Assembly (NCBI GenBank): GCA_964418885.1
Contig: CAYQNW010000001.1
Location: 45,824-109,823, forward strand
DNA length: 64,000 nt
Direction: 5' to 3'
DNA from: BMS3ABIN03 sp964418885
GTDB taxonomy: Bacteria > Bacteroidota > Ignavibacteria > Ignavibacteriales > Ignavibacteriaceae
Both the position numbers and the translations under genes were made by a program. This document shows, piece after piece, positions 27,883 to 38,092 of this stretch. Position 1 is the stretch's first letter. Each line of letters opens with the position of its first letter. Below the pieces are notes generated by a model, which ran no database searches, was not told where the DNA came from, and worked only from the letters and a program-made list of their open reading frames with translations.

Positions 27883-29094
27883 ATGAAAGAACTAAAATCT
27901 TTTCACATAATGGCAAAACCGGTTGGACCTATTTGTAATCTCGATTGCAAGTATTGTTTTTATCTTGAAAAGGAAAATTTATACAAAGGTAAAAATGATT
28001 TTACGATGTCTTTTGATGTTCTTGAATCCTATATCAAACAGGAAATTGAAAGCCAGGATGTTGATGTAATTAGTTTCGCATGGCAGGGTGGTGAGCCGAC
28101 TCTTTTAGGTGTTGATTACTTTAAAAAGGTTGTAGAACTCCAAAAAAAATATTCAAATGGTAAAAAAATTGAAAACGGATTTCAGACAAACGGAATATTA
28201 TTGAATGATGAATGGTGCAGTTTCTTTTCTGAAAATAATTTTTTAATTGGTCTTTCAATAGACGGGCCGGAAGAATTACACGATAAGTACAGAGTGCATA
28301 AAGGAGGTCAACCAACTTTTAGCCGGGTGATGAGAGGAATTGAATTTCTCAAAAAACATAAAGTTGAATTCAATACACTTACTGTTGTGAATAAAGAAAA
28401 TTCTTACCATCCTCTTAAGGTTTATAATTTTTTAAAAGATGCCGGCAGCGGTTATATGCAATTTATACCTGTAGTTGAACGCTTTGTTGACGATGAAAAT
28501 TTAAAGTTGGTTCTACCGGATTATACGGAAGAAGCAAAAGTAACTGATTGGTCTGTTGAACCTTTGCAGTATGGAAATTTTTTATGTGAAATTTTCGATG
28601 AATGGATGCAGAAAGATGTTGGAGAATATTTTGTCCAGATTTTTGATGTTGCACTTGAAAGCTGGTTAGGATTTCAGCAGAGCCTTTGTGTTTTTAATGA
28701 AACCTGCGGTAAAGCTTTGGCAATTGAACATAACGGAGATGTTTATTCCTGTGATCATTATGTTTATCCTGAATACAAACTTGGAAATATAATCGAACAT
28801 CCTCTTGAATCATTGGTTTTTTCAATAAAGCAAAAAGAATTCGGGCAAAATAAAAAGGAAAATCTTCCAGAATATTGCCAGAACTGTGAAGTTCGCTTTG
28901 CCTGCAATGGTGAATGTCCGAAACATCGCTTTATTAAAACTCCTGATGGGCAGGATGGTTTGAACTATTTATGTGCTGGTTACAAAAAGTTTTTTAATCA
29001 CATTGATCCGTATATGAAATTCATGGCAAATGAAATTAAAAACAAAAGACCGGCAGCAAATGTGATGGATGTTGTTGATCAATTTTCTTATTAA
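27883..29094 (+). CDS. Anaerobic sulfatase-maturating enzyme (radical SAM, SPASM)
   Basis: This 403-residue cytoplasmic protein has the radical SAM site C18-x3-C22-x2-C25 within GPICNLDCKYCFY. The anSME feature FAWQGGEPTL follows at about 67-76. SPASM-type cysteines bind two more clusters: CGKALAIEHNGDVYSCDHYVYPE near 284, CQNCEVRFACNGECPKHRF near 329, and LCAGYKKFF. The enzyme converts the active-site cysteine of a sulfatase to formylglycine without oxygen. The Cys-type sulfatase at 31493 is the evident substrate. An oxygen-independent maturase fits an anaerobic lifestyle. Confidence 0.93.
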   Translation: MKELKSFHIMAKPVGPICNLDCKYCFYLEKENLYKGKNDFTMSFDVLESYIKQEIESQDVDVISFAWQGGEPTLLGVDYFKKVVELQKKYSNGKKIENGFQTNGILLNDEWCSFFSENNFLIGLSIDGPEELHDKYRVHKGGQPTFSRVMRGIEFLKKHKVEFNTLTVVNKENSYHPLKVYNFLKDAGSGYMQFIPVVERFVDDENLKLVLPDYTEEAKVTDWSVEPLQYGNFLCEIFDEWMQKDVGEYFVQIFDVALESWLGFQQSLCVFNETCGKALAIEHNGDVYSCDHYVYPEYKLGNIIEHPLESLVFSIKQKEFGQNKKENLPEYCQNCEVRFACNGECPKHRFIKTPDGQDGLNYLCAGYKKFFNHIDPYMKFMANEIKNKRPAANVMDVVDQFSY

Positions 29095-29130
29095 GTAATT
29101 CACAAATATGTTAACCACAAAATAATCTTT

Positions 29131-31368
29131 ATGCGAAAATTTTTTACTTTTATTTTCATTCTTCTTATTTCTGTACTGTTTATTTCAACTACTCAGCTTC
29201 CTGTTAAAAGCAAATCTGATAACACCGAAAAGAGAATCGACAACCTGATAGCTAAGATGACTCTTGATGAAAAAATAGGTCAGCTTAATCAATTATCGTA
29301 TGGTAAAGGATGGGGACCAGAAGTTGAAGTACAAATTCCTGACGAATATAAAGCCCTGGTGAGAGAAGGAAAAGTCGGGTCTTTTCTGAATGCAATCGGA
29401 GCTGAATACACTTATGAACTGCAAAAAGTCGCTGTCAATGAATCAAGAATGAAAATACCTCTTCTCTTCGGTTTAGATGTTATCCATGGTTTCAGAACCA
29501 CTTTTCCAGTTCCACTTGCTGAGGCAAGTACCTGGCAGCCTGAACTTATAGAACTTTCTGCACATTACCAGGCACTTGAAGCTGCCTCCGCCGGAATACA
29601 CTGGACTTTCTCTCCGATGGTTGATGTAGCACGGGATCCACGATGGGGAAGAATTGTTGAAGGTTCAGGCGAAGATCCATATTTAGGTTCTTTGATGGCT
29701 GCGGCAAGAGTAAAAGGCTACCAGGGAAATTTTTCAGGTGATAATATTATCGCCTGCGCTAAACATTTTGCGGGCTATGGAGGTGCTGAAGGTGGCAGAG
29801 ATTATAACACAGTTGATATTTCTGAAAGAACTTTCAGGGAAGTTTATTTAAAACCATTTAAGTCAGCAGTTGATGCAGGAGTTAAAACTTTAATGGCTTC
29901 ATTTAATGAGGTAAACGGAATTCCTTCGTCAGGAAACAGAAATTTGCTTACAGATATTTTAAGAAACGAATGGGGATTCAATGGTTTTGTCGTCAGCGAT
30001 TGGAATTCAGTAGGTGAACTTGTAAATCACGGTTTTGCAGTAGATTTAAAAGACGCCGGTAGTATTTCTATTAATGCAGGTTTGGATATGGATATGGAAT
30101 CACGTTCATATATAAATAATCTTGCTGAACTAGTAAAAGAAAAGAAAGTTTCTGAAGAAGTTATTGATGAATCTGTCAGAAGAATATTAAGAGTAAAGTT
30201 TTTGCTCGGACTTTTTGATGATCCTTATAAGTATTGTGATAAAGAACGCGAACAAAAAAATATAATGACTCAGGAAGCTCAGAATGCCGCATTGGAAGAG
30301 GCAAAGAGATCAATTGTATTGCTCAAAAATGATGGTTCATTATTACCACTTAAAAAAGATATAAAGAAAATTGCAGTAATCGGTCCGCTTGCAGAATCAA
30401 CAAAAGATCCTCTTGGTCCATGGGCAACAGTTGGCAATCCTGATGATGTAATAACTGTTGTAGAGGGATTAAAAAAAATTGTTTCATCCCAAACTAAAAT
30501 ACTTTACTCAAAAGGTTGTGAGGTTGACAGCAATTCGACTGATGGTTTTCAGGATGCAATAAAGACTGCAGAAGAATCTGATGTTGTAATACTTTGTTTG
30601 GGAGAAAGCAGAGAAATGTCCGGTGAAGCTAGCTGTAGGTCTTCACTAGACCTGCCAGGCGTTCAGGAAAAGCTTGTCGAGGAAATTTATAAAACCGGCA
30701 AACCTGTTGTTGTAGTTTTAATGAACGGCAGACCTTTGTCTGTCCAGTGGTTGAATGATAATGTTCCTGCTATTGTTGAAGCATGGTTCCTGGGAATTAA
30801 ATCCGGAGATGCAATTGCGCAGGTTTTATTTGGTGATTACAATCCTTCAGGAAAACTTCCTGTTACATTTCCGAGAACGGTAGGACAGGTTCCTATCTAT
30901 TATAATCATAAAAATACCGGGAGACCCGGCGACAAAGAAAATTACTATACGTCTCAATATCTTGATCTTCCATTAACTCCGCTTTATCCTTTTGGATATG
31001 GTTTGAGTTACACATCTTTCAAATATGATAATCTCAAATTAGATAAAGACACAATTAATAAGAATGAATCTCTAACTGCTTCAATCAATATTACAAATAC
31101 AGGAAAAGTTGAAGGCGAAGAAGTGGTTCAACTATATATCCGCGATCTTGTCGGCAGCGTAACAAGACCGGTCAAAGAATTAAAAGGATTTAGGAAGATA
31201 AAACTGAGTCCGGGAGAAACACAGACGGTTAGTTTTAGTGTAACACCTGATATGCTGACATTCCTGGATATAAATTTAAAACCGGTCATTGAACCGGGTA
31301 AATTCAATGTAATGATCGGCGGAAATTCTGTTGATTTAAATTCAATTTCATTTGAAGTAACTGACTAA
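29131..31368 (+). CDS. GH3 beta-glucosidase (BglX type)
   Basis: This 745-residue protein has a signal peptide (FTFIFILLISVLFISTT). The GH3 N-terminal barrel carries the KHFAGYGGAEGGRDYN motif and the nucleophile aspartate in VVSDWNS (D290). The GH3 C-terminal sandwich (about 395-600) contains the GEASCRSSLDLPG region. A terminal FN3-like domain (about 650-735) completes the periplasmic BglX architecture. It would release glucose from the non-reducing end of oligosaccharides. Its place between two GH144-like genes, the sulfatase pair and the importer fits breakdown of a beta-glucan in the periplasm. Confidence 0.92.
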   Translation: MRKFFTFIFILLISVLFISTTQLPVKSKSDNTEKRIDNLIAKMTLDEKIGQLNQLSYGKGWGPEVEVQIPDEYKALVREGKVGSFLNAIGAEYTYELQKVAVNESRMKIPLLFGLDVIHGFRTTFPVPLAEASTWQPELIELSAHYQALEAASAGIHWTFSPMVDVARDPRWGRIVEGSGEDPYLGSLMAAARVKGYQGNFSGDNIIACAKHFAGYGGAEGGRDYNTVDISERTFREVYLKPFKSAVDAGVKTLMASFNEVNGIPSSGNRNLLTDILRNEWGFNGFVVSDWNSVGELVNHGFAVDLKDAGSISINAGLDMDMESRSYINNLAELVKEKKVSEEVIDESVRRILRVKFLLGLFDDPYKYCDKEREQKNIMTQEAQNAALEEAKRSIVLLKNDGSLLPLKKDIKKIAVIGPLAESTKDPLGPWATVGNPDDVITVVEGLKKIVSSQTKILYSKGCEVDSNSTDGFQDAIKTAEESDVVILCLGESREMSGEASCRSSLDLPGVQEKLVEEIYKTGKPVVVVLMNGRPLSVQWLNDNVPAIVEAWFLGIKSGDAIAQVLFGDYNPSGKLPVTFPRTVGQVPIYYNHKNTGRPGDKENYYTSQYLDLPLTPLYPFGYGLSYTSFKYDNLKLDKDTINKNESLTASINITNTGKVEGEEVVQLYIRDLVGSVTRPVKELKGFRKIKLSPGETQTVSFSVTPDMLTFLDINLKPVIEPGKFNVMIGGNSVDLNSISFEVTD

Positions 31369-31396
31369 AATTAAAATTTAGGTTTTTTGAAAAAGT

Positions 31397-31422
31397 CTAA
31401 GTGAATCTTAGTGAACTTAGTG
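31397..31422. repeat. Three short tandem repeats, CTTAGTGAA type
   Basis: CTAAGTGAA, CTTAGTGAA and CTTAGTG follow each other at 10- and 9-bp steps in the 124-bp gap before the sulfatase gene. A nearby ACAAAGACACAAA (about 31461-31473) gives the gap the look of a worn intergenic repeat common in this group of bacteria. Confidence 0.4.
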
Positions 31423-31492
31423 CTTTAATTTACTGCAACAAGAATATTTATAACATCAGTTACAAAGACACAAATTGCGGGAAAGGAGAGAA

Positions 31493-33022
31493 ATGAAAAA
31501 AAATGAACAAAATTATTCAAGAAGAAAATTTATTGAGAAAGTCGGACTCTCAGCCGTAGCAGTTCCTTTAATAAATTTATACGGAGATAATACAACTGTT
31601 TTATCTTCTGAAAATGTGAATAAAGCAAAATCTCAAATTGAACTGATTGAAGGATCTGAAAAGCCAAACATCATTTTTATTTTGAGTGATGATCACCGGT
31701 ATGATTTTATGAGCTTTAACGGCGGTCCTGATTTTCTTAAAACTCCCGGATTTGATGAGATGGCAAATGAAGGTGTTAATTTTCAAAATACATTTGTAAC
31801 TACTTCTCTTTGTTCTCCTAGCCGCGCTTCTATTTTAACCGGGATGTATTCACACAAGCACAAAGTTGTAGATAATGATTCTCCGGTTCCCCGTGAAAAT
31901 ATTTTCTTCCCGGAGTATCTTCAGAAGAACGGATATGAAACTGCTTTCATCGGTAAATGGCATATGGGTAATTCAAGCGATGAACCGAGGAAAGGATTTG
32001 ATAAATGGATCAGCTTCAAAGGTCAGGGAGTTTATTATGATCCTTTGCTTAATATTGATGGAGAACATATTCAGAGGGAAGGCTACATAACTGATATCTT
32101 AACAGAATATGCGATTGATTATATAACACAAAAAAGAGAAAAACCTTTCTTCCTTTACTTATCTCACAAAGCTGTTCACGCAATGTTTGAACCTGCTGAA
32201 AGACACAAAGGAAAGTTTTCAAATGTTAAAATTCCTTATCCGTCAACAATGGCAAATACAGAAGAAAATTATAAAGACAAACCAAGATGGGTGAAAGCTC
32301 AGCGTTATAGCTGGCATGGAGTAGATTATCTTTACCAGGGACAGCTTGAGTTTGATGACTTTTACAAAAAATATTGTGAAACAATTCTGTCTCTTGATGA
32401 AAGTATCGGAAAGATTATTGGTACTTTGAAAAAGACCGGTCTCGATAAATCCACGATCACATTTTATATGAGTGATAATGGATTCTCACTTGGGGAACAC
32501 GGGTTGATAGACAAGCGGCAGATGTATGAAGAGTCGATGCGGATTCCTTTAATTGCATACGCTCCGGGAATAATAAAGCCAGGGACGAAAATTCCTGAGC
32601 TTATTCAGAATATTGATATAGCCCCTACTCTTCTTGAACTTGCCGGAATTAAGAAACCCGAACAAATGGATGGAATGTCTTTCGCTCCATTAATAAGAGG
32701 AGAAAAAACTAATTGGCGCGATCGCGTTTTTTATGAATATTTCTGGGAAAGACCATTTCCTCACACACCAACTGTTTTCGGAGTAAGAACAACAAAATAT
32801 AAGTATATGACTTTCCAAGGAATATGGGACATTGATGAACTTTACGATATTGAAAATGATCCGGAAGAAAAACACAATCTTATTAAAAATCCCGAATATG
32901 AAAAACTATACAAAGAATTAAATACTCAGATTTATAATTGGTTGGAATCGACAAACGGAATGGAAATTCATCTGCACAGAGATATTTTCTGGAGAGCTGA
33001 TAAACATAAGCCGGGTCATTAA
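31493..33022 (+). CDS. Formylglycine-dependent sulfatase (S1 type) with Tat-like signal
   Basis: The protein has 509 residues from ATG 31493, chosen for its GGAGAG ribosome site; the in-frame TTG 18 bp upstream overlaps that site. The N-terminus has a twin-arginine motif (YSRRKFIEKVGLSAVAVP), which suggests export in folded form. The sulfatase signature C107-S-P-S-R111 marks a Cys-type enzyme that needs formylglycine. Metal-binding motifs are FILSDDHRYD near 60 and MSDNGFSLGEHG near 326. The substrate is not evident; overall it resembles arylsulfatase or GlcNAc-6-sulfatase-like S1 subfamilies. Maturation by the anSME at 27883 is likely. Confidence 0.9.
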   Translation: MKKNEQNYSRRKFIEKVGLSAVAVPLINLYGDNTTVLSSENVNKAKSQIELIEGSEKPNIIFILSDDHRYDFMSFNGGPDFLKTPGFDEMANEGVNFQNTFVTTSLCSPSRASILTGMYSHKHKVVDNDSPVPRENIFFPEYLQKNGYETAFIGKWHMGNSSDEPRKGFDKWISFKGQGVYYDPLLNIDGEHIQREGYITDILTEYAIDYITQKREKPFFLYLSHKAVHAMFEPAERHKGKFSNVKIPYPSTMANTEENYKDKPRWVKAQRYSWHGVDYLYQGQLEFDDFYKKYCETILSLDESIGKIIGTLKKTGLDKSTITFYMSDNGFSLGEHGLIDKRQMYEESMRIPLIAYAPGIIKPGTKIPELIQNIDIAPTLLELAGIKKPEQMDGMSFAPLIRGEKTNWRDRVFYEYFWERPFPHTPTVFGVRTTKYKYMTFQGIWDIDELYDIENDPEEKHNLIKNPEYEKLYKELNTQIYNWLESTNGMEIHLHRDIFWRADKHKPGH

Positions 33023-33038
33023 TTATTAACAATTCAAA

Positions 33039-34820
33039 ATGAAAATGTTTTTTAAACAAAAAGTTAACTCACTCACTTTTCAGATATTTGTTTTCTTCCT
33101 GCCGGGAATTATTGTAATTAACTTATTTTCATGTGGCATGAACAATGAAGAAAAGACTACTTCGACTTACTGTAACCCGATAAATATTGATTACACTTAC
33201 AGCAATGTGAATACATCAAAAGGACTGTCATACAGGTCAGGTGCTGATCCTGCATGTGTTAAATTTAAAGGTGAGTATTATTTTTTTGTTACCAGGTCAT
33301 TCGGCTACTGGCATTCAAATGATCTTTTAAACTGGGAATTTATCCATCCTGAATCCTGGTATTTTGAATCTTCAAATGCCCCCGCTGCATGGTCTTATAA
33401 AGATTCAATTCTCATTGCAATGGGGAATCCTTCCGAATGGCAATGTGTTATTTACACTGACAATCCTCAAAAGGGAAACTGGAAAGGCGTTCCTTCTCTT
33501 ATCCCGACTGATGTTCATGATCCTGCACTTTTTGTTGATGATGATAACCGGGTTTATTTGTATATCGGATCTTCAAATGTTTTTCCGCTACAGGGAGTAG
33601 AGCTTGATCCTTCAAATTATTTTCTGCCAAAGGGAAAAATTAAAAATCTGATAATGCTTCATCCAAAGGAACATGGCTGGGAACGCTTCGGTGAAAATCA
33701 TACTGATTCATCTATTGCCGGTTACATTGAAGGCGCTTGGATGAATAAACATAACAGCATTTATTACCTGCAATATGCAGCACCGGGAACAGAATGGAAT
33801 GTTTACGGTGACGGAGTTTACACTTCGGATAATCCGCTTGGTCCTTTTGTTTATGCTGATTATAATCCATTTTGTTACAAACCAACGGGATTTATAACGG
33901 GAGCAGGGCACGGGAGCACAGTTGAGGATAATTTTGGAAATTACTGGCACTTTGCTACGATGGTAATAGGAATTAATTACAAGTTTGAACGAAGGATTGG
34001 GATGTTTCCAACCGGATTTGATGCTAATGGTGAACTCTATACAAATACTGCTTACGGAGATTATCCGCATTATATAACTTCTGCAGATAGAAAAAATCCA
34101 GATGAGTTGTTTACCGGCTGGATGTTATTGTCATACAAGAAACCAGTAAAAGCATTTTCATCAATCGATAACTTTATTCCAAAAAATGTAACAGATGAAA
34201 ATATTAAAACTGTCTGGGTTGCAAAAACAAATTCTAAAACTGAATGGCTGACAATCGATTTGCAGAATGAAAGTGAAGTAAAAGCAATTCAGATTAATTT
34301 TTCGGATTATAAATCAAATATTTTCGGAAAGCGTGATACAATTTATCATCAGTATATAATTGAATGTTCATCAGATGAAAATAATTGGAATATATTGATC
34401 GATAAAAGTAAAAATAAAAAAGATGTTCCCAATGATTATGTTGAATTGAGTTCACCAAAGAAAACAAGGTTTATTCGTTTTAAAAACATTCATTATCCTA
34501 CAACTTACTTGGCAATTTCTGATCTAAGAATTTTCGGAAATGGTTTTGGCAAAAATCCGGTTACACCAACGAATTTTACTTCCGTAAGAGAAAAAGACAG
34601 GAGAACTGCTAAACTTAAATGGAATAAAGTTGATGATGCCCGGGGATATATGATTTACTTTGGAATCTCGCCTGATAAGCTTTATAACTCAGTTATGGTA
34701 TATGATAAAACCGAATATCAGCTTAATTCTCTAAATGTAAAACCAGATTACTATTTTGCCTTAGAATCGTTTAATGAAAATGGAACATCAAAAAAATCAA
34801 ATGTAATTAAAGTCGACTGA
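33039..34820 (+). CDS. GH43-like lipoprotein with discoidin and FN3 domains
   Basis: This 593-residue protein has a lipoprotein signal with lipobox LFSC (C32). The five-bladed propeller region (about 60-350) has GH43-like acids: the base aspartate in SGADPACV, the pKa-modulating aspartate in VHDPALF and the acid glutamate in YIEGAWM. A discoidin/F5-8C-like domain (about 370-500, KTEWLTIDLQNESEVKAIQ) and an FN3 domain (about 505-590) follow. GH43 enzymes mostly remove arabinose or xylose side groups, but other five-bladed propeller families share the triad, so specificity is open. Confidence 0.8.
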   Translation: MKMFFKQKVNSLTFQIFVFFLPGIIVINLFSCGMNNEEKTTSTYCNPINIDYTYSNVNTSKGLSYRSGADPACVKFKGEYYFFVTRSFGYWHSNDLLNWEFIHPESWYFESSNAPAAWSYKDSILIAMGNPSEWQCVIYTDNPQKGNWKGVPSLIPTDVHDPALFVDDDNRVYLYIGSSNVFPLQGVELDPSNYFLPKGKIKNLIMLHPKEHGWERFGENHTDSSIAGYIEGAWMNKHNSIYYLQYAAPGTEWNVYGDGVYTSDNPLGPFVYADYNPFCYKPTGFITGAGHGSTVEDNFGNYWHFATMVIGINYKFERRIGMFPTGFDANGELYTNTAYGDYPHYITSADRKNPDELFTGWMLLSYKKPVKAFSSIDNFIPKNVTDENIKTVWVAKTNSKTEWLTIDLQNESEVKAIQINFSDYKSNIFGKRDTIYHQYIIECSSDENNWNILIDKSKNKKDVPNDYVELSSPKKTRFIRFKNIHYPTTYLAISDLRIFGNGFGKNPVTPTNFTSVREKDRRTAKLKWNKVDDARGYMIYFGISPDKLYNSVMVYDKTEYQLNSLNVKPDYYFALESFNENGTSKKSNVIKVD

Positions 34821-34841
34821 CAAAAAATATAATGGGTTAAA

Positions 34842-37800
34842 ATGATCAAATTGACTTATAAGTTTGTATTACTAATATTCATTACATCAGTTACAATTCT
34901 TGCTCAGACTGTAATTGATAATTTCGACTCAGCAAAAGACTGGAAAGTTTATAAGTCCGACGGAGTTGAAACGCAAGTTGGTCTTGATGAAGGACATACA
35001 GGCAAAGCAATACGTTTTGATTATAATTTTACAAAAGGAACCGGTTACGGCGGAATTCAGAAAATATTCCCAATCGATCTGCCTGAAAATTATCAGTTTA
35101 CTTTCTGGTTAAAAGCAAAATCTCCGGCAAACAATCTTGAGTTTAAAATTTTAGATAGTACCGGTCAGAGTGTTTGGTGGAAAGTCGAAAGAAATTTTAC
35201 TTTTCCCACAGATTGGGTAAAAATAAAAATTAAGAAAAGACACATTGCATTTGCCTGGGGACCTTCAAAGGATAAATCGCTGAAGAAAATAGCAAGACTT
35301 GAATTTACAATTTCATCCTATGTTGGCGGGAAGGGGACAATCTGGATTGATGATTTTGAATTTGAGAAACTTCCGCCTGAAGATAATTCTCCTATAATCG
35401 CAACTGCTTCAGCATCATCTCAATTAAATGAAAATTTTACAGTTAATAATTTGGTAAATGACAGTCCTAACACAGAATGGAAAAGCAGCAGCGGTGGAAA
35501 TCAAAATGTGATTCTGGATTTGCAGAAGAGAAGAGAATTTGGTGCAATTGTTATCGATTGGGATAATGAAAACTACGCAAAAGATTTTAACATTTATCTT
35601 TCTCATAACGGAAAAGACTGGGAGAAAGCTTACTCGGTTTCTGATGCAGTTGGAAACAGAAGTTATATTAGATTAAAAGAAGAAGATGCAGAAAAAATTA
35701 AAATAGAATTAATAAAAAGTAGTAATGGAAATGGATACGGAATAAAAGAGATAAGTGTTAAAAATGTCGATTACTCAGAAGACTTGAATAAGTTTTTTAT
35801 AAACATCGCAAAAGATTATCCACGCGGATATTTTCCAAGATACTTTAATGAAGAGGGAAGTTTCTGGACAATAGTCGGAGTAAATAATGATACCAAAGAA
35901 GCTTTGATGAATGAAGACGGAATGGTTGAGGTTGATAAGAAACATTTTTCAATTGAACCGTTCCTTTTTACAGATGGAAAACTTATAACCTGGAATGATG
36001 AAAAAAACGAACAATTATTTATTGTAGATGGAAAAATAATACCTTGGAAAGGCGTAAGAAAAGAACAATTTCTTGAAAATGAACATTTACCGATTCCCAT
36101 TGTCAGATGGGACTACAATTATCTTTATCTTGATACAAAGGCATTTGCAAATGGGGAAGCAAATAAGAATTCGGTTCTTTATTTACAGTACACATTAATG
36201 AACAAATCATCAACGCAACAAGAAGGGAATTTATATCTAGCAATAAGGCCGTTCCAGGTTGATCCTTATTATCAATTCCTGAATATAACCGGCGGTGTGA
36301 CTGAAATAGATTCGATTAAATACATCGACGGAAAAGTTTATGTGAATGATGATAAAGTTGTAATTCCTATAACAAAACCAGATAATTTTGGTGCAGCGGA
36401 ATTTGATAAAGGCGATATTTCTTCTTTTCTTGAAGAAGGCAAAATTCCTCAGCAAAAATCAGTGATAGATAAGAGAAAACTTGCAAGCGGTTGCCTTAAT
36501 TATTCATTCTATTTAAATCCTGGAGAATTTAAAACCTTTTATCTTGCTGTACCGTTTTATGATACTAAAGATTTTCCTATTCTACCTGTTTCACCAACAG
36601 AATCTACTGATGTACGTTTTAAAAAACTATTTTCTACAACAAAATTTTTTTGGGAAGAAAAATTAAACCATATAAAATTTAATCTTCCTGAATCTGCTGA
36701 CAGAATAATTAATACCTGGAAAACCAATCTTGCCTATATTTTAATTAACAGAGACAAAGCAGGAATTCAGCCGGGTTCAAGATCTTATGAAAGATCGTGG
36801 ATAAGAGACGGGGCATTAACTTCTTCTGCTTTGATGAAATCCGGAATTGTAAAAGAAGTTAAAGATTTTATTTATTGGTATGCTGATCATATTTATGAAA
36901 ACGGGAAAGTTCCATGTGTTGTTGATTCAAGAGGTCCCGATCCTGTTCCTGAAAACGACAGCCACGGTGAATTTATTTATCTTGTTAAAGAATATTTCAA
37001 CTTTACAAAAGACACAACTTTTCTTCGTGAAATGAATGAACACGTTTTGAAAGCAGTTAATTATATGGATAATCTAATCTCACAAAGAACAACTGATCAT
37101 TTTAAAAACGGGAATGACAGCGTCCGGGCATATTACGGAATAATGCCTGAATCAATCAGTCACGAAGGTTACTCTGCAAAGCCTATGCATTCTTTCTGGG
37201 ATGATTTTTTTACTATGAAAGGTTTAAAAGACGCAACAGAAATTCAAAGAATTTTAGGTGAGAAAAGTTCCTATGAAAAAGTTAAAAAGTTCAGGGGTAC
37301 GTTTAAAGAAAATCTTTATAACTCTCTCAGGCTTGCAATCAAAACAAGAAATATTAATTACATTCCCGGCTGTGTTGAGCTAGGAGATTTTGACGCAACT
37401 TCAACTACAATTGCAATTTCTCCCTGTAACGAACTACCCAATCTGCCTGAACCGTATGCTAAAAATACTTTTGATAAGTATTTTGAATTCTTTAAAAACA
37501 GAAGAGATGATAAAATTGACTGGACAGCCTACACTCCTTATGAAAATCGATTAATAGGTTCGTTTATATTTTTAGACGAGCCAGAAAGAGCACACGAACT
37601 GATTAAGTTTTTCCTGAATGATCAGAAACCAAAAGGATGGAACGAATGGGCTGAAGTTGTCTGGCATAAAGAAAGAACTCCCGGTTACATTGGAGATATG
37701 CCGCATACTTGGGTTGGCTCTGATTTTATAAATGCAGTACGTTCGATGTTTGTATATGAGAATGAATACGATTCCTCACTTGTTATCGGTTCAGCTTTGT

Positions 37801-38075
37801 ACAAAGATTGGATAAATTCACCAGCAGGAATGTCAATAGAAAATCTTCCGACATATTACGGCGAACTCTCATATTCAATTAAAAAGAATGATAAATCGTA
37901 CATCCTTAAATTTTATGGCAACATCAATTTACCTCCGGGCGGATTCATAATTAAAAATTTTCCGGTTGATAAAATTCCTTCTTCGGTTTCAGTAAATGGA
38001 AAACCTGTAGAAAATTTTGATGGTAATAAAATCAGGGTTCATCAGTTCCCTGCAACTGTAGAGATAAATTATTAA
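34842..38075 (+). CDS. Large secreted six-hairpin glycosidase-like protein with CBM and discoidin domains
   Basis: This 1077-residue protein has a signal peptide (FITSVTILAQ). A carbohydrate-binding-like sandwich (about 22-178: VIDNFDSAKDWKVY ... GTIWIDDFEFEKLP) and a discoidin domain (about 185-310) follow. A long beta-rich linker domain (about 320-590) precedes an (alpha/alpha)6 barrel (about 600-1000) with PGSRSYERSWIRDGAL, NDSHGEFIYLVKEYF and PHTWVGSDFINAVRSMF. The barrel phrases resemble GH15/GH63/amylo-glucosidase-like six-hairpin enzymes. I cannot place it in a named family. It lies in the glycan operon 21 bp after the GH43-like gene. Confidence 0.65.
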   Translation: MIKLTYKFVLLIFITSVTILAQTVIDNFDSAKDWKVYKSDGVETQVGLDEGHTGKAIRFDYNFTKGTGYGGIQKIFPIDLPENYQFTFWLKAKSPANNLEFKILDSTGQSVWWKVERNFTFPTDWVKIKIKKRHIAFAWGPSKDKSLKKIARLEFTISSYVGGKGTIWIDDFEFEKLPPEDNSPIIATASASSQLNENFTVNNLVNDSPNTEWKSSSGGNQNVILDLQKRREFGAIVIDWDNENYAKDFNIYLSHNGKDWEKAYSVSDAVGNRSYIRLKEEDAEKIKIELIKSSNGNGYGIKEISVKNVDYSEDLNKFFINIAKDYPRGYFPRYFNEEGSFWTIVGVNNDTKEALMNEDGMVEVDKKHFSIEPFLFTDGKLITWNDEKNEQLFIVDGKIIPWKGVRKEQFLENEHLPIPIVRWDYNYLYLDTKAFANGEANKNSVLYLQYTLMNKSSTQQEGNLYLAIRPFQVDPYYQFLNITGGVTEIDSIKYIDGKVYVNDDKVVIPITKPDNFGAAEFDKGDISSFLEEGKIPQQKSVIDKRKLASGCLNYSFYLNPGEFKTFYLAVPFYDTKDFPILPVSPTESTDVRFKKLFSTTKFFWEEKLNHIKFNLPESADRIINTWKTNLAYILINRDKAGIQPGSRSYERSWIRDGALTSSALMKSGIVKEVKDFIYWYADHIYENGKVPCVVDSRGPDPVPENDSHGEFIYLVKEYFNFTKDTTFLREMNEHVLKAVNYMDNLISQRTTDHFKNGNDSVRAYYGIMPESISHEGYSAKPMHSFWDDFFTMKGLKDATEIQRILGEKSSYEKVKKFRGTFKENLYNSLRLAIKTRNINYIPGCVELGDFDATSTTIAISPCNELPNLPEPYAKNTFDKYFEFFKNRRDDKIDWTAYTPYENRLIGSFIFLDEPERAHELIKFFLNDQKPKGWNEWAEVVWHKERTPGYIGDMPHTWVGSDFINAVRSMFVYENEYDSSLVIGSALYKDWINSPAGMSIENLPTYYGELSYSIKKNDKSYILKFYGNINLPPGGFIIKNFPVDKIPSSVSVNGKPVENFDGNKIRVHQFPATVEINY

Positions 38076-38092
38076 TTAAAAATTGGTTCCAA

